This document shows, piece after piece, positions 12,015-22,322 of a stretch of 64,000 nt of DNA. The stretch's first letter is position 1. Each line of letters starts with the position of its first letter. The notes beneath the pieces were generated by a model. It was not told the DNA's origin, did not search any database, and saw only the letters and a program-made list of their open reading frames with translations. The stretch is taken from contig CM075101.1 of NCBI GenBank assembly GCA_037576195.1, positions 46,438,001 to 46,502,000 on the forward strand. The letters are read 5' to 3'. Source of the DNA: Phytoseiulus persimilis (taxonomy: Eukaryota > Arthropoda > Arachnida > Mesostigmata > Phytoseiidae). The translations under genes were made by a program, and so were the position numbers.

Positions 12015-12570
12015 CTCTAGAGCCTAGAGTCACGACGGACCCCTGGGAGAAGCATAGAAACTGACTGAAAGAGATGTCCACTCCACTGACGCACCAAGGG
12101 TGGAACTCATAGGAATATACGAAGTCGTTCCTGCTCAGTGAAGTACAGCGCAGTGTACAGTGTATTTCCACAAATCTCCAGCCTCAGATTTGACGTGCGA
12201 AATACATATATCGCTTGAGAATCATGGAAATCCACGAGCAAAAACTCGCGGAGATCTGCTAGGTCCTGCGGTATAAAGCCGGATTCCCCGAAGATCGCGC
12301 GCAGCAGAGCAGGCGATGGCAGGGTTGACGATTCTTGACCAGTAAATCAATGAGAGAGTATCAAGTTAAGAATATTGAGAACGATACTTCACTGTGAAGC
12401 ATGCCTTCCGGAGTCCCAGTAGAAATATTGGAAACTTCAAGCGAGATAAGAGACTGGAACTCTTGGTAAACGTCATTCTCGAGAAAAAGGTAGTATCGGT
12501 TGAGTTGAACTCCCGAAGTTCTGTCGGCTCGCGAATCGCTTAGCACAAGGAGCTCCAACGCACAATGATT

Positions 12571-12632
12571 TAGCGGTGACAGAGGGTAATTTGGATTCGG
12601 GTAAGTGGGATCCGGGTGACTGGTACCCGACC
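12571..12632 (-). repeat. Right arm of the inverted repeat
   Basis: This is the reverse-complement partner of 11735-11793; the match continues inward for some tens of bases. With the insert removed, the arms are roughly 560 bp apart. They could be the ends of a non-autonomous terminal-inverted-repeat element. Confidence 0.6.
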
Positions 12633-12639
12633 ACGGGGA

Positions 12640-15600
12640 AGAGCGGCCGCGCCTCCCACCTGAGTCATCGGCCGTCATCTGGAATTTACCTATTGGAAGG
12701 GTTCACAATGATCGGAATATTACCGCGACAAAGAATATTCTATGGACATGCATCCATATATCCGGTTTATTCCCAAGGTGGACGAAGATACTGTCTATGG
12801 GCGATACGCACATAGCGAATCGAAGATCCAAAGAACACCGCGACTCCCCACCGACAAGAAGAAGATGGGAAACCAAATCAATATGAGATCGAAGAAGGCG
12901 GAAACGTTCTCAGAGAGACCAATGCAGACCCCTTAATTTTACACTCCGATGCCCAAATGAGGTTGTGTCTCTAATTTGTGTATCGTTTATTTATTGTCGG
13001 TACACTTTATGGGCCACCGTCGGAGCCTCGGGGGAGGAAGCTCCTCGATAAGCCGAGGGGTGAATATTCTCGAGAGGATGACACTGACGAGAACTGGAGG
13101 TCGGATGCGAATCTGAAGTTCAGTTTTCAATCCTGAGAAGATGGAGGTTGGTGTATGAACCAGGAACAGCTGTATCATCGGAAGAGGTAATCTTTGATCC
13201 CCTTTGTCTGTCTCGACACTCATTGGTACCACGAGACAATTTTCGAGAAGAGCATTGTATGAGATTATTCAAGGCACGCAGCTTTAGTGTTTCCCTCCGT
13301 GAACATTCACAGGATGAGTAATGACCGTGGATGAATCGAGATTCGAGATAGCACTCTATACTGCGGAATCGAGACTTTTGAAGTCTCGGAATTCCTCACT
13401 AGCATTTCTATGCATCCCTCTTCTCATCATTCACTTCACACTTCGTGGCTTGTTTTTCAGGAGTGATCTCCCTTCAGCTCCGGAATATTCCAGTCAGCAC
13501 GACCAAAATAACCTGAAACCCCAGTTTCAGTATTTAGAAGAACTCATAAAGAACGAGCGCTGTCTTGCTGAGGAGAATGATATTACCAGTTCAAGCTAAT
13601 CGCCGAACTGCTGAGAGCTCTGCGTACGATTTCTCGTTAGTATATCAAATCATAGGTTATCGACCAATCAGAATCGATGGGACCCGGCGACGAGCTCTTG
13701 AAAGGGAGCATAGTCCTTTCTGTCGATTGAATCCGGGCAGAGGCCAATACAGAATGTTGGAATACTTGCTTCAAGCAATCCGTGACGGGGAAATGTCGCC
13801 GTCATATTGCCGCTCATCCGCGAAGGCTTTGAAGAGATCCACACTCTTGTGGGCTCGGTTCAGAGCGGATTCAGCAGCGGGTTTTCGTTCTGGGTGAAGG
13901 GGATCACCCTGATTTGGATCACCTTCCAGACTTGAGACGTGATATTAGTGCAATTCTCGAATATGCTGATATTTATAAATCTGATGTTGAATGCTCTCTC
14001 TCTCTCTCTCTGGGAAACCTATTGACGAAACGTTGTCGCAGATTCACAGGACTCAATCTCGAAAGGGAAAAAAAAATCTCGAGAGATACATGTCCACTCA
14101 GCTTCTTCATATCCCATAGAGCTTCTTCATGGGGAAGAAACGAATGACTCAGCTTTCCAGCTTAGTTTGAAGGGTGTGTCACTGGTTGTTCGGTTTCTTG
14201 TCCGGTTCCGAGCAGATTGTCCGCCGGACCTGTAACTGATGTTTCTCAACAGAAAAAAGTCCGCGCAGATCGGGCCCCTTGTAATAAGCCTCCCCACACA
14301 TACATTACTTATCGGAGTATCGACGAAATCATCAGAAATTCAAGGACCACAACGTGAGAATAAACTCTGGCGTCTTTCAGAGCAGCGAAGACTGCGATCA
14401 CAGCGAAGCTTTCCTTATCTTGTGTCCTCAGTGCCTCGTTTTTTGCCGACCCGATGAAATGGCCTCTCTCGAATTGCTCCCGGCGAGTGCAGACCATTCT
14501 GTGACAAACCAATTTTCCAGCGGTCTGCGGATAAATGTAGCTCTCGAGCAAATCAAGCTGGACTGTGTGCGTTAGGCAGATCTAGTGGAGAAAACACGAC
14601 GTCGTGAAAGATAAACCGAAATTCCTCGCGATGGTTTCTTGGAATAGCGTACATGCCATCACCACTCTAGGGCGTAGGGCACCTCCGATCAATTTTATGA
14701 AAAATCCTCGGCCACACTCCTCGTGGCGCCTGATGGTCTGGAAAAGCCAAACTCCACGCGTCTACCTCGAAGTCCTCATGAACTTTCTATCATCTGTTGA
14801 AGGAAAACATGATTCCTAGTGTACGAGATGAGACGAGCTGATAATGTACATCCTTCCATGTTCAAGAACTCTCCTGGATCTCAGCGGAAGGTCTGTGGTG
14901 AGGTGACCTCTCCCTTCCGGTTGCTCTTTCCCATATTTCCTGTGACGATGGTGTACTTGAACCTGTGACCATCAGAGCAAGTGACAGTCGGGAAACGTAT
15001 GTGGAGGAGGCAGGAAACAACAGAGAGTGATAATGGCAACTAGAACGCCGAGTCCACAGGATGGTGAACGCTGGGAGATAGTCAGGTGGGTTTCACTGAG
15101 TTCTTGCTGCTTTTGATTGAAGTTATCATCGAACAGTTCTTCGCCACGATTCTGTCGGTTGAACCATCCGGGTGAACCCTTCAGCGAGAGGGTCGATCGA
15201 CCATTGATGTCGTTCTGCGACATTCTCACATAAACGAAGAACCATGAGACTGGAAAACCAAAGAACGTATCTTGCTCTGGCTTCAAGCTCCACATCATCC
15301 GACCCTGGCGAATGATCCCCCTTGGAGTCAAAAATGTGATAGAAATCGATGAGATCAGCGCTCCATGCAGCGGTCAGAAATCTTGGGACAGAGTTACCAA
15401 ATGGTATGAGGATGCGATGAGTGGTGCATTCGCAAGCAAACCTTGAGAAACTGAGTAGGGCCGTCCCGAATCCGCCGCTCATTCATTGGGACCATTCGAC
15501 AACAAGTTGACGTGATGTGAACAGGTTTCTTGGGAATCCAAGAGGAGCAACACGATGAGAAATCTTCGTCATAAGTTATGACTCAGAATAGACTTATAAC

Positions 15601-15901
15601 GGAAGCAGAGAGGTCATCAGCGCTTCCTCTGGCTACCAAGACTGCAGATACCCTCTGCATTTGGGAATCATTCTTGCTAGTAAAGTTGAAGTGGAGTTGA
15701 ACCTCTCCTTGAGTTGGAGATGAAGTCCAAGACCAACCTATGAACTTCCTGATATTCAGAATTGATTCAGGGGGAGAGTTTGGGTGAGAGGTGGTTAAAC
15801 GCGTCTTTCCATGTCACCTATCCTTTATTCCACAACATTGGAATTCAGTAGTCTCAGCAGAATCTCATGGTTTGCATCCTTCCAGCACACACACACACAG
15901 T
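12640..15901. other. Unassigned region, no gene resolved
   Basis: Several open stretches of 70-120 codons occur, but none matches a family I know. A plus-strand piece near 13800-13930 is hydrophobic and loosely recalls gustatory-receptor exon 4 (VILPLIREGFEE). A minus-strand stretch at 14972-15240 ends in one predicted membrane segment. A (CT)n tract lies at about 13998-14018. These may be decayed chemoreceptor pieces; splice structures could not be built. Confidence 0.35.
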
Positions 15902-17891
15902 ATGGACCGCACTAAAGTGTCTTGTCTTCGCAGGGATAGTGTCGTTCTCGATGAGCTTGGTACGGTCGATCAAGGGGATTCTCTTCCTGAGAAATCTGGC
16001 AATCCCATCGGCGAGCTTCAGGTGAGTCTCAAGAATCGTCCAGAAATCGTCCGGAGGGACTTGAGTTTCCTCTTATCCGTTGTTGGGGTTATGCCTCAGA
16101 TGCCAGAAACTCAGATGCCAGAAACTCAGATGCCAGAAACTCAGATGCCAGAAACTCAGATGCCAGAATGAAACCCTCTCCCGATCCCGGATAGATCCCC
16201 GCTAATTAAGCGGATTTGGGAGCAAAGCGTCTCCGACGTCTGCAACGAGCGCGAGTCATGCGGCAGACCCTTTGTACATATGGTACACGCTGCACCGCAC
16301 CCCCTGTGATTTATTGATGGTTTGCTGATGATGGCAACGAATGAATCATGATGAATGGATGGGACATTCGATGCATGTCTTCAATCTCGATCAGCGTGGA
16401 CGTTCGGGGACTCGAGCTCCGGGGAAATAGAAAAGCGATCCTTCGCGCATTCCGAGCGGTCGCAGCCCCCTTCGCCGAAAGCTCGCTCGGCCTCAACTTG
16501 GATTTTGGGCCGCTAGCTCGGCGATTCCTCACTCAATGCACGGAGTTATGGGAGGAACTACCTTCCTTTCTACTCGTCGCTAGCGAATCATCACTGCCAG
16601 TGACGGAGAGAGTGTAGGATTGAGGCGGGTCCGGAGACCCGCAATGAGGACGTCGTTGAGTTTTCCACGTCGATCGACAATAATCACATGTCCGGGGTGG
16701 TTCTCAAGCTGATCCTGTTGGCCCAAGGAGGGTAACAGAGGTAGCCTGTGCTAGAACCTTTGGAGCTGTAGCTTTCCCCATCGAGCTCCCCGGTTCTGCC
16801 TAACTTCATTCGCGGCCTCCAATAACCCGCTGAATCAGCGGGGACCCATCCGCAGTCGGGGGAGTGTTTTATTCTGGCATCTGAGTTTCTGGCATCTGAG
16901 TTTCTGGCATCTGAGAGTCTGGCATCTGAGTTTCTGGCATCTGAGGCTACGCCGTTGTTGGAAGCGGTTTATCAGTTCTCGCAGTATGTGAATCTCTGCT
17001 ATTCGACTGTTCGTTAGAAGAATATCAGGTTCTGAGAATAGATAAGGATCATGCCACCCCGAAAGAATCATCGGTCGGTCCGAGACCATGAGGTTGGATG
17101 ATTCCCGGAATAAGGCTTAGTACCCGCGCCCGTGTTCGTTCCGACCTCGGGGTTTCCTAGCCTTGTTCTGCAGTGAGATTTCCTTTACCGATAATGAATA
17201 TTTTGACCGCTTACAATATGCACTGTAGACTGTGAACTCAATTTTCAAATTCTTCTAGGAGCTTTGCATGAGCAAAAAATGGCCGATGCCCGATTATGAG
17301 GAGGGGCCGAAAACTGGCCCACCACATTTGCCGACCTTCGTGATCACTTGTACCTTGAATTCCTTCTCTTTTCCGGCCAGCGCCACGAGCAAGAAACAGG
17401 CGAAGAAAGCAGCTGCTGCAGGAATGTTGTGCAGAGTCAAGCGAGAAAGTCCTACAAGTGAGTGCAGAGCGAGGAACTTCCTTCGATCCCACTTCTAATC
17501 TTGTATCATCTACCTGAGATGGAATCCGATGAGGAAGTCGAGCTTGATTCGGAACTTCTGCATTCCAGGCGAAGCTCGACCGCAACTCTCCACGCTAAAT
17601 GAGCTTTCTGAACTCGAAAACTCGCTCAGTCAGCTCACCATTGTCGAAGACGATGCTAATCTTGGGCTCGAGTCCGCAGCCAATGTCGAAACGCTGTTGA
17701 GGGATTCGGCGGAGAAATTGGATGCAGTTCTCACCTCCCGCGCCGGGAGCGACATCGAAGGTCGATCTGTTTGGATTTGCGAGCTCGATGGTGTCCACAT
17801 CACCGGTTACGGCAAAACGCCTCAGGAAGCTAGAACGGACGCTGCCAGAGCAGTCATACACCGACTCCGAGGGAAACTTCTCAATCAGTAG
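15902..17891 (+). CDS. dsRNA-binding protein with two dsRBDs (TARBP2/Loquacious/R2D2-like)
   Basis: Three exons: 15902-16021, 17259-17457 and 17569-17891. The splice sites fit (CAG|GTGAGT, TTCTTCTAG|GAG, ACAA|GTGAGT, CATTCCAG|GC), all phases agree, and the product is 213 residues. The first dsRBD is split by intron 1. It reads NPIGELQ into ELCMSKKWPMPDYEEGP, then PPHLPTFV, and ends in SKKQAKKAAAAGML, the helix-2 lysine cluster that grips dsRNA. The second, at about residues 145-213, ends in ICELDGVHITGYGKTPQEAR and DAARAVIHRL; it lacks the KKxAK lysines and resembles the carboxy-terminal protein-binding dsRBD of TRBP/Loqs. Such proteins partner Dicer in loading small RNAs in the cytoplasm; that role here is inference. 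A middle dsRBD is absent, so the layout is R2D2-like. Translation could start at the ATG at 15902, or this could be an internal exon from 15934 (acceptor CTTCGCAG|G). Confidence 0.75.
16095..16168 (+). repeat. Five 15-bp tandem repeats, left foldback arm
   Basis: Five consecutive copies of CTCAGATGCCAGAAA are nearly perfect. They form the subterminal array of the foldback element. Confidence 0.95.
16872..16945 (-). repeat. Five 15-bp tandem repeats, right foldback arm
   Basis: These are the reverse-complement copies of the left array, with one variant unit (GAGAGTCTGG). Pairing with 16095-16168 would give a stem of about 74 bp, extended inward by the adjoining imperfect match. Confidence 0.95.
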
Positions 17892-18026
17892 GCTTCAAGG
17901 TCTCCGGAGCGGAGTTCCTCGAATCAAGGATCGCGGCTCGGGCTGTTCCACTTCAATGACAAGCTGTTGTTGGATCACACGGGGTGTTCGCTGTGGGCTG
18001 AGCGACGATCATGGTTGCCCTCCTCG

Positions 18027-18046
18027 TGCCCATAACTTATGGGCAC
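18027..18046. repeat. Short perfect palindrome
   Basis: TGCCCATAACTTATGGGCA reads the same on both strands around a central base. It lies 135 bp past the stop codon of the dsRBD gene and just before the larger palindrome. It could act as a transcribed hairpin or be part of a small repeat. Confidence 0.6.
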
Positions 18047-18053
18047 ATCACAT

Positions 18054-18249
18054 TCCGTAGTACGAAGTACGGCAATTGAATTTCCGTAGTACGGAGTGCG
18101 GCAATTGAATTTCCGTACCGGCCCAGTACGGCAATTCACTTTCCGTACCGGGGCGGCGAAAATGAATTTCCGTACCAGGAAGAACGGAAATTGAATTGCC
18201 GTACTGGGCCGGTACGGAAATTCAATTGCCGTACTCCGTACTACGGAAA
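18054..18249. repeat. Long inverted repeat built from CCGTACGG-type words
   Basis: Arms of about 68 bp (18081-18148 and 18180-18249) are reverse complements with very few mismatches, separated by about 30 bp. A partial third copy of the arm start lies at 18054-18080. The words TTCCGTAGTACGGAGT and GGCAATTGAATTTCC recur. It could be a MITE or an amplified hairpin; no convincing target duplication was found. It starts about 165 bp after the dsRBD stop codon, and an AATAAA lies downstream at 18387-18392, so it may fall in that gene's 3' UTR. Confidence 0.8.
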
Positions 18250-18386
18250 ACGATGTCTACCCATAACTCAGCCGATAGTGAATATTCTTCGGATCTGTTA
18301 TTCTCGTTCGATTGCTCTCCGCAAGACGCATCTTCTCCTTGTTTCTGAAATCGGGTTGAGAATTGGTGATTTAAGAGCATGTCGTC

Positions 18387-18392
18387 AATAAA
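18387..18392 (+). promoter_or_regulatory. Candidate polyadenylation signal
   Basis: AATAAA lies about 495 bp downstream of the dsRBD stop codon and is the first such hexamer I see after that stop. If used, the 3' UTR would include both palindromes. Confidence 0.3.
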
Positions 18393-19206
18393 TCGTCAAT
18401 TCTCAACGGATTCACGATTTTCAGAATGGGTTGGGTTGATTTCCATCTACCTCCATAATGCACCCTCCAACGCGCGAATCTAGCCCGAAGTCAAAGGAGG
18501 CGAAAAAAGTTACAGTTCACCGATCATCATAGCACCGCACTGCATCGAGTATGCACCCATCATACCTCAATCACGCAGTTCCCTATCCGAGATTGTCCGA
18601 TCGGTGCAGGGTCGATAAGTGGACGAAAACCCACGAGTTCCCGGAGAGTCAGATCAAGGAAGACTCTGGAAGGATCCTTGAAATCGGTCTTCTCCAGCTC
18701 GGGCTGGATCCATGCGCATCTTGGAAGGGGTTGGAAGACGAGTCGAACACATTTCTTGCGATGCCTCCAGAGGATTCACTGAACCTCCTATCACGCATTC
18801 CCCCAAATAAATTGATTCTCTCCAAGAGTGAAGTTGGGAGTAATAGACAGAAGTCACCCCCCCCCCCCCCCCTCCCTCTAGCCAAGGAAAATCCTGCGTG
18901 CGCGCTTGGTCACGCGAAAAATCAATGAAAGTAGCTCTCGCAAACTCTCTGACTCGAAGGTGGTCGACTCCGATTCTCGCTTCTGTAGCTGTTAACGTCG
19001 CCGATCCCTCAGAGAAAGGATCAGACAGAATTTTGCCGCCCAAGATTCTCAATATGTCAACGAGGGGGAAAAATTACAGACGCAAACACGATTCCTTCCT
19101 CTGCGTGTTATTCAGGTCGAAATCTTCGCCGTAACGGCGCAGTCAGTCAATGAGCGATGGTTTCCTTCCCCAGAAGGACTCACGAAACATTATTCCTCTA
19201 ACTCAG
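18393..19206. other. Spacer with a poly-C tract
   Basis: No gene is recognised. A run of about 16 C lies at 18857-18872. Opposed short frames are present on both strands. Confidence 0.4.
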
Positions 19207-19430
19207 TGTTGTATCGTTGTGGTGGGAGTTTCCCCAAACCTCTGTGTCCTGCAATCTAGCCTAATCTATACACGCAGCTACAAGAATGAAGAGTCTAGTC
19301 AGGTCTAGTACTCATGGACAACTTGTCCGTTTATTTTTCTTCCATCTAACTCCAGAGCTCCCGAGCGAGACAGTCGGGAGAGGGCTCCTTGTGGTCTATG
19401 GGCCAGCCCCCAGAGACGGCCGGCCCAACA
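19207..19430 (-). repeat. 3' LTR of the Ty3/gypsy element
   Basis: It begins TGTTGTATCG and ends GGCCCAACA on the plus strand, with TG...CA boundaries. Its minus strand contains AATAAA, suitable as the retroelement polyadenylation signal. Confidence 0.93.
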
Positions 19431-19906
19431 CCTCCCCTTCTTTTTTTTTGAAAGGCCGGGTTCCTACCCGGCCACCTTGGCGACGAACTTGAGGGATTGC
19501 GCCCACAGGGGTGTTGAGTCCGGCCGGTCGAAAACCAGCCATCCGATTGCGGTGAGGGTGCTCAGGAACATCACAATGCCAATGGTTTCTCGGCACGACG
19601 GGATTAACATCGTCGTAGGGTTGCTCTGGTGCGTTTCGGATCTTCCTCTCGGGTAACCTGGGGTTTTAATGGCGCCGCGGAGCGTGCTTGCCCCTCTCTA
19701 CCGGAGAGCCTGCTTTCCTCTTCGTTTTGCCCCGAACGAGCGGTCGGCTAGCCACCTCAAGGGTAACCGGATCAGGGGGCCTGAAACGTCGTGTTGACCT
19801 TGTCTTGGGTGGACTTGGGATCTCTTCGATTCCGCTGATGTCCAGCGTGGCTGTTGCCTCATCCGCCGCCGTTGGATTGGTCTCTTCGAGCGAAATAGTG
19901 TTTTCT

Positions 19907-21124
19907 TTACACCGTTTTGGATCTGGAATGTTGAACATTGAGTCCTTCGCGTCTCGTTTTATCGAAGCGGTTCCAATGTCCATGAGACCAAGCGTCACGT
20001 TCGAGGGGCCCGGCTCCCCGGTTGGCACCAGCGTGGAAGTCTGCTTGACACTCTGTTTTGCTGCCCTTTGGACAGTTCGATACTCGGCTCGGCTCGGAGT
20101 CTGTTGTTTGTTTGCTCAGAGTTGGTTCCATGGAATGTCGGGCCTCCCGGACGGTTCGGATGGGCTCGGCGACTGCGCGTTCCACTTGGCGAGCGTTAGC
20201 TGACACTTTGCTCTCGAGTCGTTCGACTATCTTTGGGAGCTGTGGTTCGGGAACCCGCTGGGTGGAGATGCGGGATCGGCCCTTGCTGTTTCCGTTGGCT
20301 TGATTCCTTGTTGGCTCCCGAAGTCTTCTGAAGTGTGGTAGCTGGAGTACAAGCTCTTCAACGGGGTCCTCCCAGTTCAATTTAGGAGTCTGACCGTCGA
20401 ACCGGGGCTTCATCTGATTGGCAAGCTTCCTTTCCATTTTCCCGTCGATTTCGACTTCGTAGTTGACGTTGCCTGTTCGCTTCTGCACGGTGCCTGGCAC
20501 CGAGAACGTCTTGTTGTTCTGATGTTTGGTAGCGTACACCATGTCGTCTTGATCGAACGTTTTTCTCGCAACGCTGTGGTGCCTGTCGTAGTCGTTCTTC
20601 ATTTTTCTCGAGTAAGATGATGTCGGGGTGTTCTCACGGTTCACGGAGTTCACCGCCGTTGCCGGGCGGAGCAGGTCCAACTGAGGGCGGAGTCGGCGCC
20701 CGAGGAAGAGTTCGGCTGGGCATTTCTCTTCGATTGCACGGTTTGGAGTAGTCCAATAGGTTCTCAGGAAAACTCGGATTTTGTGAACCGTGCTCCCCCT
20801 CTCTTCCTTCATTTTTTTCAAAGAACGTTTGAAAGTGTCGACGAAGCGCTCTGCTTGTCCGTTTGACATGGGGCAGTAGGGTGCCGTGGAAATTTGCTTG
20901 ATGCCTTTCTGCTTGCAGAAATCTTTCGTTGGTGTTCCGGTGAATTGTAGACCGTTGTCTGAGACGAGCTCTTCCGGGTAGCCGTGTCTTGTGAACAGCT
21001 CCTCCAGTAACTCGATGGTGGCTTCTGCTGTGATTTTCTTTGTTTTCAGGATTTCTGGCCCTTTTGAGAACGAGTCGACGACCACCAGATAGTGGAATCC
21101 GTCGATTGGGCCCGCATCGTCCAT
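19907..21124 (-). pseudogene. Integrase core and C-terminal part of pol
   Basis: This is the C-terminal section of the retroelement polyprotein, about 405 codons. The DDE catalytic core is visible as VVVDSFSKG (first Asp), ELVSDNGLQFTG (second Asp) and NGQAERFVDTFKRSL (Glu). A chromodomain-free, Pro/Arg/Ser-rich tail follows. It is in the same frame as the section at 21137-21499, and a single TGA at 21137-21139 separates them. Enzyme role: insertion of element cDNA into host DNA. It is not functional as part of this broken polyprotein. Confidence 0.85.
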
Positions 21125-21136
21125 GTGAACTCGTTT

Positions 21137-21499
21137 TCATGGCCCTTGAGCCATCGGCCATTGCTCCAGTGGCGCTCTGCGGGGTGATTCCCCCGCACGT
21201 TGACATTGGTCACAACTGCGGACTGTTTTCTCGATGTCTTCGTCCATGCCCGGCCAAAAGGCGTATTGTCGAGCGAGATTTTTCATTTTCGTCATGCCAG
21301 GGTGTCCTTCATGTAGAGTCCTCAGTATGCTTTTGTTCAATGGAGCAGGGACGGCCACCCTGGAGCCATAGACTAAACAGTCGTTCCCGATGCTGAGGTT
21401 GTCCTTCCTCGAAGCTAGGCTGAATAGTTCGTTTTGGCGGTCAATCTTCGGCCATTGGCCCGAGATAGTTTCGCTTTGATCTGTTTCGCTTTTGATCAC
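21137..21499 (-). pseudogene. Integrase zinc-binding (H2C2) section of pol
   Basis: This contains the N-terminal integrase zinc motif, with HEGHPG followed by RSCDQCQRAGE, plus the preceding linker from RNase H. It is in frame with the RNase H section upstream and the integrase core downstream. TGA codons at 21602-21604 and 21137-21139 interrupt the frame at its two ends. Confidence 0.85.
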
Positions 21500-21601
21500 T
21501 TCGGCTGTGATTGGTATCTTTTCGATGCTTTTTTCGAAATCTTCCTTGATTTCACTTTCGACGCATGCGATGACAGTGTCTTCCTCTTCAGCGTTCGCTC
21601 G

Positions 21602-22300
21602 TCACTCGTCGAGTAAGCGACTGAGCGCGTAGGCCTCTCCGAAGTCTTTTGCGTTGACGTAACGGATTTCGAAGTCGTAGTTTATCAGGATCAGGGCCCA
21701 ACGCTGTAGACGGTTAGCCGTGTGAGCCGAAATGCCTCCTCCGGGCTTGAAGATGGTGACCAGCGGCTTGTGATCGGTGTTCAGGATGAACTTCCGGCCG
21801 TAAATGTACTTGTGAAATTTACGGACCGCGAAGACGAGAGCGAGCGCCTCTTTCTCGATTTGGGCGTACTTTCTCTCTGCTTCTGTCAGCGATCTTGCCG
21901 CGTGCTGGATTGCCTTGCGGGTGCCGTTCGGGAACTCGTGGAGAATCACGCAGCCCAGGCCATATCCCGAGGCGTCTGCTGATATCGCCATTGGGAGGTT
22001 TGGGTCGGAATGCGTTAGTAGCAGGTTTGACTGAAGGATCTTCTTTGCTTCCTTGAAGGCTTGTTCGCACTGGGCATCCCAGTTGAACGATGCGTTCTCC
22101 TTCAGGAGTTTGTTGAGAGGTTCCCGTAGGTTTGCCATGTCTGGAACGAAGTTGTTGTAGAAGTTAATCATACCCTCTGCTCTTAGCTGAGTGATATTCG
22201 AAGGGGCTTGCATGTTTGCGACGGGCCTCGTCTTCTCCGGGTCTGGTTTTCTTCCTTCCTTGTTGATGATGAACCCCAGGTATGTGATTTCGGGCTCCAT
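21602..22300 (-). pseudogene. RT connection and RNase H section of pol
   Basis: It begins at the thumb-side motif EPEITYLGFIIN of Ty3/gypsy polymerases. It continues through the RNase H region with ISADASGYGLGCVI, EKEALALVFAVRKFHKYIYG and TDHKPLV, and stops at TGA 21602-21604. The polymerase palm before it is missing its YxDD segment. RNase H acidic residues appear present, so decay is mainly by deletion and nonsense changes. Confidence 0.85.
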
Positions 22301-22322
22301 GAGTGTGCACTTGTCCCATCCA

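Larger units (their letters stand above)
16087..16951. mobile_element. Foldback-type element in intron 1 of the dsRBD gene
   Basis: An 865-bp segment has mirror-image ends. Each end contains five head-to-tail copies of a 15-mer (CTCAGATGCCAGAAA, 16095-16168; reverse complement, 16872-16945). Inside each array the inverted match continues for about 55 bp (around CCCCGCT on both sides). Identical 10-mers CCGTTGTTGG flank it at 16077-16086 and 16952-16961, consistent with a 9-10 bp target duplication as made by Mutator/Foldback-type elements. The interior has no long open frame. It lies wholly within the intron and is co-oriented with nothing. Confidence 0.8.

Noticed and set aside
16095..16168. 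Tandem 15-mers as a CRISPR-like array
   Set aside because: The copies are head-to-tail with no spacers, and the sequence is eukaryotic. The mirrored array at 16872-16945 explains them as foldback arms.
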